A stretch of DNA of 64,000 bases from Actinotignum schaalii FB123-CNA-2 (GTDB lineage Bacteria > Actinomycetota > Actinomycetes > Actinomycetales > Actinomycetaceae). The stretch is taken from assembly GCF_000411135.1 (NCBI RefSeq), contig NZ_KE150263.1:620594-684593 (forward strand). Reading direction: 5' to 3'. Numbering within the stretch: position 1 is the stretch's first letter; every line of letters starts with the position of its first letter. Below are positions 17,033 through 25,171 of the stretch, piece by piece. The notes under the pieces are model-generated. The model was given only the letters and a program-made list of their open reading frames with translations. It was not told the DNA's origin and searched no databases. Position numbers and translations under genes: made by a program.

Positions 17033-17998
17033 CTAGACCGAGCGCCAGAAGTCTTTGACGAGCTCCTCGCGATTAGCCACCTGGCTTTTCTTGAGGATAT
17101 TGTGCACGTGCACTTTCACCGTGGAGGGAGACAGATACAGCTCCGTGGAAATCTGGGTATTTGTTTTCCCGCGCATGAGGTAGCCGAGCACTTCTTCTTC
17201 GCGTTTCGATAGCCCGCGCGCCTGGGAATAGAACATCAGGGAGGATTCGATGAAATCCTCCTCCAGGTGATTGACTGTTTCCGGGGGCCGGTCGAAATGG
17301 ATACGTAGCACCCGCACCCCGAAACGCATCACGTGGATCACCCAGCAGATGTACATGAGGTTTTCCAGGAAATTGCGTTCGGGAAGGAAGGCGAGCGCGG
17401 AAGCGCTATGCGCCTGGGGCGCAACGAGGAAAATAAAGGTGATATTCCAGGCGAAAGTCCCCAGTACCGTCACCCAGGTGGTGACGTATAGCCAGCGGTG
17501 GCGGCGCTGGCGAATTTTCTCCACCCCGGTGGTGGCGCGTAGGTAGTTCCACGTTGCCACGCTAAGGATCCCGATGACCACGATGCCGCGCACGGAGAAG
17601 AACACAAACTCCCGCCAGGCCGGGTTGGTGATCATTAACGCGCCGGCGCTCCCCACGATGAAAATCCCGGCCGGGATAAGAGCGCTGCGCCACTCCACTT
17701 TCGCTTCCGGTTCCGTCATGAAGGTGGCGTAGGTCAGCCAGATGAGGCCCATGAGCAGCGCGCCCAGGGTGATTGATTCTACGGGTGCGGTGATGTGGTA
17801 AACGCTGTCAATATTGCGCGGGTGGGTGAAGTCCGTGCGGGCCACGGTTGCGACGTCGAAAAAATAGGTGAGGAAAAGAGCGGCGCAACACAAAAACATG
17901 CGACGGCGCGAAACTAGGTAACACGCAAGCGCCGTCGCTGAACCCATGAGGATGAAAAGCCCTACTACCCAGGTGTAATAAAACAGCCCTATCGTCAT
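17033..17998 (-). CDS. membrane-integrated LuxR-family transcriptional regulator
   Basis: 321 residues. About seven membrane segments occupy residues 5-235, followed by a linker and a C-terminal LuxR/GerE helix-turn-helix (LSKREEEVLGYLMRGKTNTQIS, then LSPSTVKVHVHNIL) near residues 255-315. This is a one-component membrane sensor-regulator design. The start at 17998 has GGAG 8 nt upstream; an in-frame extension to 18100 is less likely. It lies downstream of, and codirectional with, the arcB-arcC-transporter operon, separated by a hairpin. A role in controlling that operon is inferred from position alone. Confidence 0.82.
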   Translation of the reverse strand: MTIGLFYYTWVVGLFILMGSATALACYLVSRRRMFLCCAALFLTYFFDVATVARTDFTHPRNIDSVYHITAPVESITLGALLMGLIWLTYATFMTEPEAKVEWRSALIPAGIFIVGSAGALMITNPAWREFVFFSVRGIVVIGILSVATWNYLRATTGVEKIRQRRHRWLYVTTWVTVLGTFAWNITFIFLVAPQAHSASALAFLPERNFLENLMYICWVIHVMRFGVRVLRIHFDRPPETVNHLEEDFIESSLMFYSQARGLSKREEEVLGYLMRGKTNTQISTELYLSPSTVKVHVHNILKKSQVANREELVKDFWRSV

Positions 17999-18151
17999 CG
18001 CATAGCTCCGTTGCGTTCCCCACGCGATCCCGCCGCGGTTACCCGTCTCGGTTTTCCGCCTCGGGATCACGGGCGCGAGTTCCCCGCGCCGTACTGTCAT
18101 ATTATAAAAGCATTAATCGCCACTGCCAGAATTCCGGGCGAGTGGAATGCA

Positions 18152-18193
18152 CGCGGCGGCCCCGGCGGTACCAAGCCCGCCGGAGCCGCGCGT
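18152..18193 (-). terminator. GC-rich hairpin after the arc operon
   Basis: A long imperfect inverted repeat (CGCGGCGGCCCCGGCGG with CCGCCGGAGCCGCGCG) lies between the transporter stop and the LuxR gene. It has no U-tract, so it may be a weak terminator that lets some readthrough into the regulator. Confidence 0.5.
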
Positions 18194-18223
18194 TTCGGCT
18201 AGTGATAGCCGTATTCTTCGCGC

Positions 18224-19954
18224 CTATGCGCCGTAGATGAGCACCTGGGCCACGCAGGCCGCCCCGCCGAAGCCGAGTACGAAGAGCACCATCGGCCACA
18301 CGAAACGGAACCAATGCTGATACTTCATATCGAGCATCTGCAGCGTTGCCATAACCAGACCCGTCGGTGCCAGGAAGAGCATCGCGTACTGACCCCATTG
18401 ATACGCACATACGATGATCCACCGCGGGATACCCACGGCATCGGCCAGCGGCGCCATGATCGGCATGGCCAGCACGGCCAAACCGGAGGAGGACGGCACC
18501 ACGAAACCGAGCACGAAGAAGATCAGCAGCATAATAATGATGAAGAGCGGGCCGGACATCCCTGACACCAGGTTCGTTGCCGAATGGAGCAGGGAATCGG
18601 AAATCAGCCCGTCGTTCATCACGATATTGATGCCGCGCGCCAGCCCGATAATCAGCGAAACACCCACGAGGCTTGAGGAGCCTTCGATAAAAGCGTCCGT
18701 TAGTTGCTTCTCATTGAGCCGGTCCTTCCCGAAGAGGGAAATTGCCATAACCGCGATGGTGATGGTGAGGAAGGAGGCCGCCATGGTCGGGAACCACCAG
18801 CCCATGGCCATCACGCCCCAGACCATAATCGGGAAGGCGGAAACGAAGAGCACGAGGATGAGTTTCTTCTGCCAGTTGAAGGCCGGCACATCATCCGAGT
18901 GGGTGGTCATCGCCCACTGTTTCTCGAAAGCTTCGTGATCTTCGTACACATAGGACTTCGTAAAGTCCTTCTTAATCATTTTCGCGTAGCGGTGCAGGTA
19001 CCACACCACCACAATGGCGCCGACGATACACCCGCCCACACGCCAGATAATGCCGTCCGTGAAGGGAATACCCGCAGCATTGGAGGCAATCACCACGGAG
19101 AAGGGATTAATCGTGGAGAACGTGGTTCCCATGGACCCGGCCAGGAAGATCGCGCCCACGCAGATAATCGAGTCGTATCCCATCGCCAGGAATATCGGCA
19201 CGAGGATCGGGTAGAAGGCCACCGCTTCTTCTTCCAGGCCGCACAGCGATCCGCCCACCACCATAAAGACGGCAACCGCAAAGACCAGGAGGAATTCGTG
19301 CCCCTTAGTTTTCTTCGTCAGCGCGATGAGCCCTGACTCAAAGGCACCTGTTTTTCTCACCACCCCGATGAGGCCCCCGAGCACGAAGATAAAGACCATA
19401 ATGTCTACCGCTTCGATCGTGCCGTGCACCATGGCGACCGGAATATCGGAAACACTGGCCGGGTTCTGCTCGAGGGACTCATAGGACCCGGGCACGGAAA
19501 TCGGCTTATTGAGCGCCCCGGAAGTGAACTGGGAGATATCAATATCCATCCCCAATTCGCTCAGGGTTTCCTGGGTGCCCGGGTATTCGGTGGTATCCCC
19601 GTGCGGGCTGAGCACGGAGAACGTGCCGGTATCGGAACTGTAGCTCAGCTTGGCGTAGGAACCGGCCGGCACCAGCCACGTGGCGATAGCCGCCACGATG
19701 GTCAGGAAGAAGAGAATCGTGAAAGCGCCCGGGATGGTAATACCGCGCCGCTTCTTGCGTGTCTTTTTCGCACCGGAATCGCCGTCACCGGGCGCGCCAC
19801 TGCCTGCGGTTACGGCTTCGCTTTCGTTATCCGCGACGACGACGCCCGCAGCGTCCTCCCGGCCGCTGCGGTGTTCGCGCCCGTCCGGGGCGAGGTTGTT
19901 ATCCATGCCGCCGGCCCCATTGCCGGCTGTGGCATCGTTTGTGCGTGTTGTCAT
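18224..19954 (-). CDS. YfcC-family membrane transporter (arginine/ornithine-type antiporter candidate)
   Basis: 576 residues. A long polar, Asp/Gly-rich N-terminal tail (about 55 residues) precedes RRGITIPGAFTILFFLTIVA and about twelve membrane segments typical of the YfcC/DcuC-related family. A loop (about residues 80-150) lies outside, and GGSLCGLEEEAVAFYPILVP near residue 235 is a conserved family motif. In several bacteria YfcC-type permeases take the place of ArcD beside arginine-catabolism genes. It is the third gene of the arcB-arcC-transporter operon, 18 nt after arcC, so arginine/ornithine or citrulline exchange is likely but not proven. Confidence 0.85.
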   Translation of the reverse strand: MTTRTNDATAGNGAGGMDNNLAPDGREHRSGREDAAGVVVADNESEAVTAGSGAPGDGDSGAKKTRKKRRGITIPGAFTILFFLTIVAAIATWLVPAGSYAKLSYSSDTGTFSVLSPHGDTTEYPGTQETLSELGMDIDISQFTSGALNKPISVPGSYESLEQNPASVSDIPVAMVHGTIEAVDIMVFIFVLGGLIGVVRKTGAFESGLIALTKKTKGHEFLLVFAVAVFMVVGGSLCGLEEEAVAFYPILVPIFLAMGYDSIICVGAIFLAGSMGTTFSTINPFSVVIASNAAGIPFTDGIIWRVGGCIVGAIVVVWYLHRYAKMIKKDFTKSYVYEDHEAFEKQWAMTTHSDDVPAFNWQKKLILVLFVSAFPIMVWGVMAMGWWFPTMAASFLTITIAVMAISLFGKDRLNEKQLTDAFIEGSSSLVGVSLIIGLARGINIVMNDGLISDSLLHSATNLVSGMSGPLFIIIMLLIFFVLGFVVPSSSGLAVLAMPIMAPLADAVGIPRWIIVCAYQWGQYAMLFLAPTGLVMATLQMLDMKYQHWFRFVWPMVLFVLGFGGAACVAQVLIYGA

Positions 19955-19972
19955 GATGGTAGTCCTTCGGGC

Positions 19973-20929
19973 TTAGGCGGTGATCGCGGTGCCGCTCTCT
20001 CCGGAAATACCCTGTTCGGCCTTTTCCAGAGAGGTAATAATGGCGCGTTTGCCAGCCGCGCCGTCCACGAATTCGAGGCAAGCTTCCACCTTGGGCAGCA
20101 TGGATCCGGGAGCGAACTGCTCCTCCTCGATGTACTGGCGGGCCTCACGCACCGTCATCTCGCGCACATCGCGCTGTGTGGGCTTATTGAAATCAATGGC
20201 GACCGCGTCCACGGCGGTGAGGATGAGGAGGGTATCGGCGTCGACCTCCCGCGCGAGCAGCGCGGCGGTGCGATCCTTATCGATGACGGCCGCAACTCCG
20301 CGGTACCCCGAACCGTCCTTGACCACCGGGATGCCGCCACCACCGGCCGCGATCACGATGGTGCCCGCATCAATAAGCGAGCTGATAACATCGCGTTCCA
20401 CGATGGAGACAGGGAGCGGGGAGGCCACCACCCAGCGCCAGCCGCGCCCGGCATCCTCCACGTATTTGTTTCCGGTTTCCTCCATGAGGGCCCGGGCTTG
20501 TTCTTCGGTGAAGAAGGCCCCGACCGGCTTGGTCGGGCGGCCAAAAGCGGGATCTGCGGCGTCGACCTCAGTCTGGGTAACCACCGAAATAACGGGGCGG
20601 GCAAGCTGCCGCGCCGCGAGTTCAGCTTCGATGGCCTGCTGGAGGTGGTAACCGATATAGCCCTGGGACATGGCGCCGCATTCGGCGAAGGGAATAGACG
20701 GTGTTTCCCCGGCAGCCGCGGAATTATCGGTCGCGACCTTGATCATGCCCACCTGCGGGCCGTTTCCGTGGGTGACAACGACGTCATTGCCAGCTGCCAC
20801 CAAATCCACGATGGAACGTGCGGTTTCCTTAATGAGTTCCAGTTGCTGCTCCGGGGTTTTCCCGAGTGCATTGCCGCCCAGCGCAACCACAATTTTTTCG
20901 CCGGCGGTCTGTGTATGTTCCTGTGTCAT
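19973..20929 (-). CDS. arcC: carbamate kinase
   Basis: 318 residues, normal length. It makes ATP and carbamate from carbamoyl phosphate and ADP. Motifs are VVALGGNALGK at residues 14-24, VTHGNGPQVG near 54, FFTEEQARAL in the lid region, IVIAAGGGGIPV near 200, and DKDRTAALLAREVDADTLLI. The ATG has AAGGA about 7 nt upstream. It is the middle gene of the operon and uses the carbamoyl phosphate released by the ArcB enzyme, giving substrate-level ATP. Confidence 0.96.
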   Translation of the reverse strand: MTQEHTQTAGEKIVVALGGNALGKTPEQQLELIKETARSIVDLVAAGNDVVVTHGNGPQVGMIKVATDNSAAAGETPSIPFAECGAMSQGYIGYHLQQAIEAELAARQLARPVISVVTQTEVDAADPAFGRPTKPVGAFFTEEQARALMEETGNKYVEDAGRGWRWVVASPLPVSIVERDVISSLIDAGTIVIAAGGGGIPVVKDGSGYRGVAAVIDKDRTAALLAREVDADTLLILTAVDAVAIDFNKPTQRDVREMTVREARQYIEEEQFAPGSMLPKVEACLEFVDGAAGKRAIITSLEKAEQGISGESGTAITA

Positions 20930-20948
20930 AATTCAGTCCTTATTTTGC

Positions 20949-21015
20949 GCGCGGGCGACGCGCCGCGGTGCGGCCCTGCTACCTGCGGCCAGCTCCCCGG
21001 CATCGTCGCCCGCGC
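20949..21015 (-). other. long perfect stem-loop between arcB and arcC
   Basis: GCGCGGGCGACG (20949-20960) is the exact reverse complement of 21004-21015, enclosing 43 nt with further GC-rich pairing. It fills most of the arcB-arcC gap. It could be an RNA-stability or processing element, or a partial terminator that adjusts enzyme ratios. Confidence 0.6.
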
Positions 21016-21054
21016 TTATCTCGGCACGGCCGCGCGGGCGCGTGCCTGTACCCC

Positions 21055-22050
21055 CTAGGAGAGGGTTGCGTACATAACGGCCTTAATGGTGTGCATGCGG
21101 TTCTCCGCTTCGTCAAAGACGCGCGAACGCGGCCCTTCGAAGACCCGGTCTTCCACTTCCATTTCCGTCACCCCGAACTTCTTGGCGATCTCCGCGCCGA
21201 TAGTGGTGTTCGTGTCATGGAAGGAGGGCAGGCAGTGCATGAAGATCGCTTCCGGATCTGCCTTGTCCATGAGTTCCTGGGTGACGCGGTAGGCTTCCAG
21301 CTCGGCAATACGCGAGGCCCACACCTCGTCCGGTTCGCCCATGGACACCCAGATATCGGTGTAGAGCACGTGGGCGCCGGTGGCGGCCGCCGCAGCATCT
21401 TCGGTGAGCGTCACGCTGCCGCCAGATTCCGCCGCGAGTTCCTTGCAGGTATCCACCAGCCACTCTTCGGGCATGCGATCCTTCGGGCCGCAGGCCACGA
21501 AGTTGAGGCCCAGCTTGGAGCAAACCACCATGAGCGAGTTCGCCACGTTATTGCGCGCGTCCCCGAAGAACACGAACTTCTTGCCCTTGATGCCGTCCTC
21601 GAAGTTTTCCTGCACGGTGAGGATATCGGCGAGCATCTGGGTGGGGTGGAAGAGGTCGGTCAGGCCGTTCCATACCGGCACGCCGGCCTTGGCGCCCATT
21701 TCCTCCACGAGTTCCTGGGAGAAGCCGCGGTATTCGATACCGTCGTACATGCGGCCGAGCACCCGGGCGGTATCCTCAATGGATTCCTTCTTACCCATCT
21801 GGGAGCTGCCCGGATCCAGGTAGGTCACTCCCATGCCCAGGTCCATGCCGGCCACTTCGAAGGAGCAGCGGGTGCGGGTGGAGGTCTTTTCGAAGAGCAG
21901 CACAATATTTTTGCCTTCGAGGTAGCGGTGCGGGGTACCGCTGAGCTTGAGTTCCTTGAACTGCGCGGACAGACGCAGCAGGTAGCGGATTTCATCGGGC
22001 GTAAAATCGAGCAGCTTGAGGAAATTGCGTCCGCGGATATTGACAGCCAT
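21055..22050 (-). CDS. arcB: ornithine carbamoyltransferase, catabolic type
   Basis: 331 residues, close to catabolic ArcB/ArgF length. Motifs are the carbamoyl-phosphate site FEKTSTRTRCSFE near residue 54, LFHPTQMLADILTVQE near 132, FFGDARNNVANS near 160 and the ornithine-site HCLPSFHDTNT near 270. The ATG has AGGAAAGGA upstream. It leads an operon with carbamate kinase and a transporter, which indicates citrulline phosphorolysis rather than arginine synthesis. No arginine deiminase gene is present in the window. The upstream 275 nt contain a small hairpin followed by a T-run at 22188-22212, oriented as a plus-strand terminator. Confidence 0.93.
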   Translation of the reverse strand: MAVNIRGRNFLKLLDFTPDEIRYLLRLSAQFKELKLSGTPHRYLEGKNIVLLFEKTSTRTRCSFEVAGMDLGMGVTYLDPGSSQMGKKESIEDTARVLGRMYDGIEYRGFSQELVEEMGAKAGVPVWNGLTDLFHPTQMLADILTVQENFEDGIKGKKFVFFGDARNNVANSLMVVCSKLGLNFVACGPKDRMPEEWLVDTCKELAAESGGSVTLTEDAAAAATGAHVLYTDIWVSMGEPDEVWASRIAELEAYRVTQELMDKADPEAIFMHCLPSFHDTNTTIGAEIAKKFGVTEMEVEDRVFEGPRSRVFDEAENRMHTIKAVMYATLS

Positions 22051-22328
22051 TGTCGTTCCTTTCCTAGCGCGGTCCGTGGTCCCGTTCGGGCAGACCGGCC
22101 AGCGGTAACGGGGTCATCTTCGGCCCCTGGGATCACTGTTGGCTGTCCAACCCGTACCCGCCTCGCGGCGAGAGGATCATGTCCCGGCCCCGGTTCCCCG
22201 GGGGTTGTTTTTACTGTGCATGATCTGGGTCACGTGCGCTAGGAAAGCGCGGGTGGAGTGCGGGTGGAACGTGGTTTAGCTGCGTTTTTTCGGCACTAAA
22301 CCCCACTAAACCCGCGTATTTTCGCGCT

Positions 22329-23180
22329 TTATTCGCCCTCGCTGAGCGCGGCGCGGTAGAGCTCATTCGTGCGCAATCCGGTGCGAGCGGCCACGAAAGC
22401 GGCGGCATCTTTGCGGCGCAGGCCGAGCTGACACAGCTGGGCGACGTCGCCCACGGCCCGCGTGCGCGCCCGTTCCTCCCTTTCGGTCACGCTACTTCCG
22501 GTAACGACGACGACGATCTCCCCGAGCGCACCATCCGCGAAACGCTGCGCGAGTTCGGCCAGGGGCCCGCGCACAATTTCCTCGTGCGTCTTAGTGAGTT
22601 CACGGCATACCGCAGCTTCGCGCTCACCGCCGAACGCGGTGACGAAATTGGCGAGGGTGGCCCCGAGGCGGCGCGGGGATTCGAAGAAAATCATGGTGCG
22701 CTCTTCACTGGCCAAGGCCGCGAGCGCGGCGGCTTGTTCCCCGGTTTTACGCGGGAGGAATCCTTCGAAAGTAAAACGGTCGGTGGGAAGGCCGCTGGCG
22801 ACAAGCGCGGTGAGCGGGGCGGAAGGCCCGGGAACCACCGTCACGGGAATACCTGCTTCGCGGGCGCGCACGACCAGGCGGAAACCGGGGTCGGAAACGG
22901 CGGGCATTCCCGCATCGCTGACCATGAGAACCCGAGCACCGGCGCGAGCCAGGTCAATGAGGTGGGCGCCGCGTTCGGCTTCATTATGTTCGTAATAGGA
23001 GAGCACCTGGGCGTTCACCTCGATGCCGAGGCGCGCGGCGAGCTGGTAAAAACGGCGGGTATCTTCCGCGGCCACGGTATCGGCCCGCGCAATTTCGGCG
23101 CGCAGACGCGGCGAGGCATCGGCGTCGTTTCCAATGGGGGTGGCGGCAAGAACAATTCCCGCGTGTTGACCTGTGCTCAT
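22329..23180 (-). CDS. rsmI: 16S rRNA (cytidine-1402 2'-O) methyltransferase RsmI
   Basis: 283 residues, family-typical. Motifs are [16 protein letters not shown] at the N-terminus, [36 protein letters not shown] near residue 85, [22 protein letters not shown] and the [12 protein letters not shown] block. It methylates C1402 in the decoding centre. It is divergent from pmt across 62 bp, as in many actinobacteria. CAGAAT lies 6 nt before the ATG and no ribosome-binding site is seen, so it is probably leaderless. Confidence 0.95.
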   Translation of the reverse strand: MSTGQHAGIVLAATPIGNDADASPRLRAEIARADTVAAEDTRRFYQLAARLGIEVNAQVLSYYEHNEAERGAHLIDLARAGARVLMVSDAGMPAVSDPGFRLVVRAREAGIPVTVVPGPSAPLTALVASGLPTDRFTFEGFLPRKTGEQAAALAALASEERTMIFFESPRRLGATLANFVTAFGGEREAAVCRELTKTHEEIVRGPLAELAQRFADGALGEIVVVVTGSSVTEREERARTRAVGDVAQLCQLGLRRKDAAAFVAARTGLRTNELYRAALSEGE

Positions 23181-23242
23181 TCTGCTATTCTGCCACGCGC
23201 AGCACTACGGCGCGGGCGCCTAGTTATCGATAGAATCCGCAC

Positions 23243-25012
23243 GTGAGCGAAAAACGAAGCGAACCCATCGGGCGACTCCCGCGCGAGTGCGCGGAGCGCT
23301 ATGAAGACGAGCTGCGCGGCCGGCTCGGGCTGGCCCCGCGCGGATTAGAGTGGCTCACCCGCGCCGAAAAACGGCTGGGGTGGTGGGTGACCGGAGCGGT
23401 TACGCTTATCGCCGCGTTCACCAGGTTCTTCCGCCTGGGCTTCCCCGACCGCCTCATGTTCGACGAAACCTACTACGTCAAAGGCGCGAATTCGCTGCTG
23501 CGCCTGGGCTACGAAGTGGATTGGCAGGGCGGCACGGAGTTCGACACCGCTTTCGCCACCGGCGACTTCTCCCATACCTCACCGGCCGGCGACTACGTGG
23601 TTCATCCTCCGCTCGGGAAATGGATCATGGCGGTCGGCCAGGCGATTTTCGGGGAAACTTCCCCCTTCGGCTGGCGCTTTATGGTGGCGCTGGCCGGCAC
23701 GCTCGCGGTGGCGCTGCTGGTTCGCATCGCCCTGCGCCTCTTCCTCAACCCGTGGCTGGCCGGGGTTGCCGGGATCGCGATGGCCCTGGACGGCATGGGG
23801 ATCACCATCTCCCGTATCGGGATCCTCGATAACCTGCTGGCTTTCTTTGTGCTGGCTGGATTCTGGGCGCTGCTGCGGGATCGCGATTGGACCCGGGAGC
23901 GCCTAGCCCACCGGGTTGCTACCGGGCCGGTGCGCGCGGATGGGCGCCCGGTTGCCTGGGGCCCGCGGGTGTGGTGGCGCCCGTGGATGCTGGCCACCGG
24001 GGTATTCCTCGGGCTGGCCTGCGGGGTGAAATGGTCCGGGATTTACGCCGTGGCGGTTTTCGGCCTGGTGGCCTTCGCCTGGGGCATGGCCGCCCGTCAC
24101 GCGGTGGGGCTGCGGCTGTGGGGAGGTGCCGCGGTTTTCCAGGAGGGAATCCCCGCTTTTATCCACCTGGTTCCCACCGCCGCGGCCACGTACGTGGCCT
24201 CCTGGTTCTCCTGGTTCCGCGATAGCCGGTCCTGGGGGCACGGCTGGGCGGCCGGCGTACGCGAAAGTACCCCCGAGGCTCTCCCCTTCCCCTGGCTCCC
24301 CAATTCTTTCAACGACCTGGCGCATTATCACAGCCAAATGTGGGACTTCCACAACGGGCTCTCCACCCCGCACACCTACCAATCCTCGGTCTGGCAGTGG
24401 TTTGTGCAGTGGCGCCCGGTCTCTTTCTGGTGGCCGAGCTCCGAAGAAATGGCCGGGCAGTGCCCAAGCGGCGAGCGTTGCGTGCAAGCGGTCACGTCGG
24501 TGGGTAATCCGGTGGTGTGGTGGCTGGCGCTCCTCGCCCTTGCCGTGGTGCTCTGGGTGGCCTTCACCCGTTTCGACTGGCGCGCCTGGGCGATTGTGAG
24601 CGGCTATCTTGCCATGGCCGCGCCGTGGTCACTGTATATGGACCGCACCATTTTCCAGTTCTACGCCATCGCTTTCCTCCCCTTCGTGGCCCTCGCCCTC
24701 ACCTACGGCCTCGGCTATATCACCGGTGCGCTCGGTGCCCCGCACGCGCGCGGATGCGGGAGCGTGCGCGCGGATTTATACGACGACGGCGCCTGGGGCC
24801 ACGCGGACTTCGTCTGGGATAAGCCGGTTGGGATATGCGCCTCTCCGGTGCGGTGGTGGCGATGCCGGATAGGCCGCCGCACGCTGACGGCGTGCGGCGT
24901 CGTCGTCGTTCTTATTGTGCTGGCGGCGCTGTTCTGGTACCCGATCTGGACCGGGCAAACCGTTTCCTATGAGTTTTGGCGCCTGCACATGTGGCTACCT
25001 TCGTGGATTTAG
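23243..25012 (+). CDS. pmt: dolichyl-phosphate-mannose--protein mannosyltransferase (Pmt)
   Basis: 589 residues with ten or more membrane segments. It transfers mannose from polyprenyl-phosphate-mannose to Ser/Thr of secreted proteins. The N-terminal luminal-loop motif FDETYYVKGANSLLRLGYE near residue 74 holds the catalytic Asp-Glu, followed by VVHPPLGKW near 120. The central region has SWFSWF and the conserved HSYQ-like QSSVWQW, and the C-terminus has TIFQFYAIAFLPF. The GTG start has TAGAAT 6 nt upstream and no ribosome-binding site, so it is probably leaderless. A hairpin/CGTCGTCGT element lies inside the coding region near the 3' end (24876-24909). Confidence 0.94.
   Translation: MSEKRSEPIGRLPRECAERYEDELRGRLGLAPRGLEWLTRAEKRLGWWVTGAVTLIAAFTRFFRLGFPDRLMFDETYYVKGANSLLRLGYEVDWQGGTEFDTAFATGDFSHTSPAGDYVVHPPLGKWIMAVGQAIFGETSPFGWRFMVALAGTLAVALLVRIALRLFLNPWLAGVAGIAMALDGMGITISRIGILDNLLAFFVLAGFWALLRDRDWTRERLAHRVATGPVRADGRPVAWGPRVWWRPWMLATGVFLGLACGVKWSGIYAVAVFGLVAFAWGMAARHAVGLRLWGGAAVFQEGIPAFIHLVPTAAATYVASWFSWFRDSRSWGHGWAAGVRESTPEALPFPWLPNSFNDLAHYHSQMWDFHNGLSTPHTYQSSVWQWFVQWRPVSFWWPSSEEMAGQCPSGERCVQAVTSVGNPVVWWLALLALAVVLWVAFTRFDWRAWAIVSGYLAMAAPWSLYMDRTIFQFYAIAFLPFVALALTYGLGYITGALGAPHARGCGSVRADLYDDGAWGHADFVWDKPVGICASPVRWWRCRIGRRTLTACGVVVVLIVLAALFWYPIWTGQTVSYEFWRLHMWLPSWI
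24876..24909 (+). repeat. hairpin plus CGTCGTCGT element inside pmt
   Basis: A perfect 9-bp stem (24876-24884 with 24890-24898, 5-nt loop) is followed after 2 nt by CGTCGTCGT at 24901-24909, in the sense direction near the 3' end of pmt. It has the same layout as the intergenic hairpins at 7331, 31635 and 36257. Confidence 0.55.
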
Positions 25013-25171
25013 CGCGGGTGGGCACGGCGCAAGCGCGCACCTGGCGATGCTCGCATTTTCGGACAACGTTCAGAAACTTTCCAGAATCGGCGGGCATGCT
25101 ACCCGATGTGACCGGACCACCGCGGCGGCCGTGGCGGCGGCTAGGTGCGGAGTGAGGAAAGGACGTTTCAC

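Noticed and set aside
19424-21058. 544-codon plus-strand frame across the arcC and transporter genes
   Set aside because: It spans two well-identified genes on the other strand and has no domain features.
22188-22212. Hairpin plus T-run upstream of arcB as an attenuator
   Set aside because: The T-run follows the stem on the plus strand, opposite to arcB, so it cannot terminate that transcript. No plus-strand gene ends here.
22220-22240. CRP-like palindrome (TGTG...TCAC) upstream of arcB
   Set aside because: The spacing between half-sites is 11 nt instead of the expected 8, and the flanking bases do not match.
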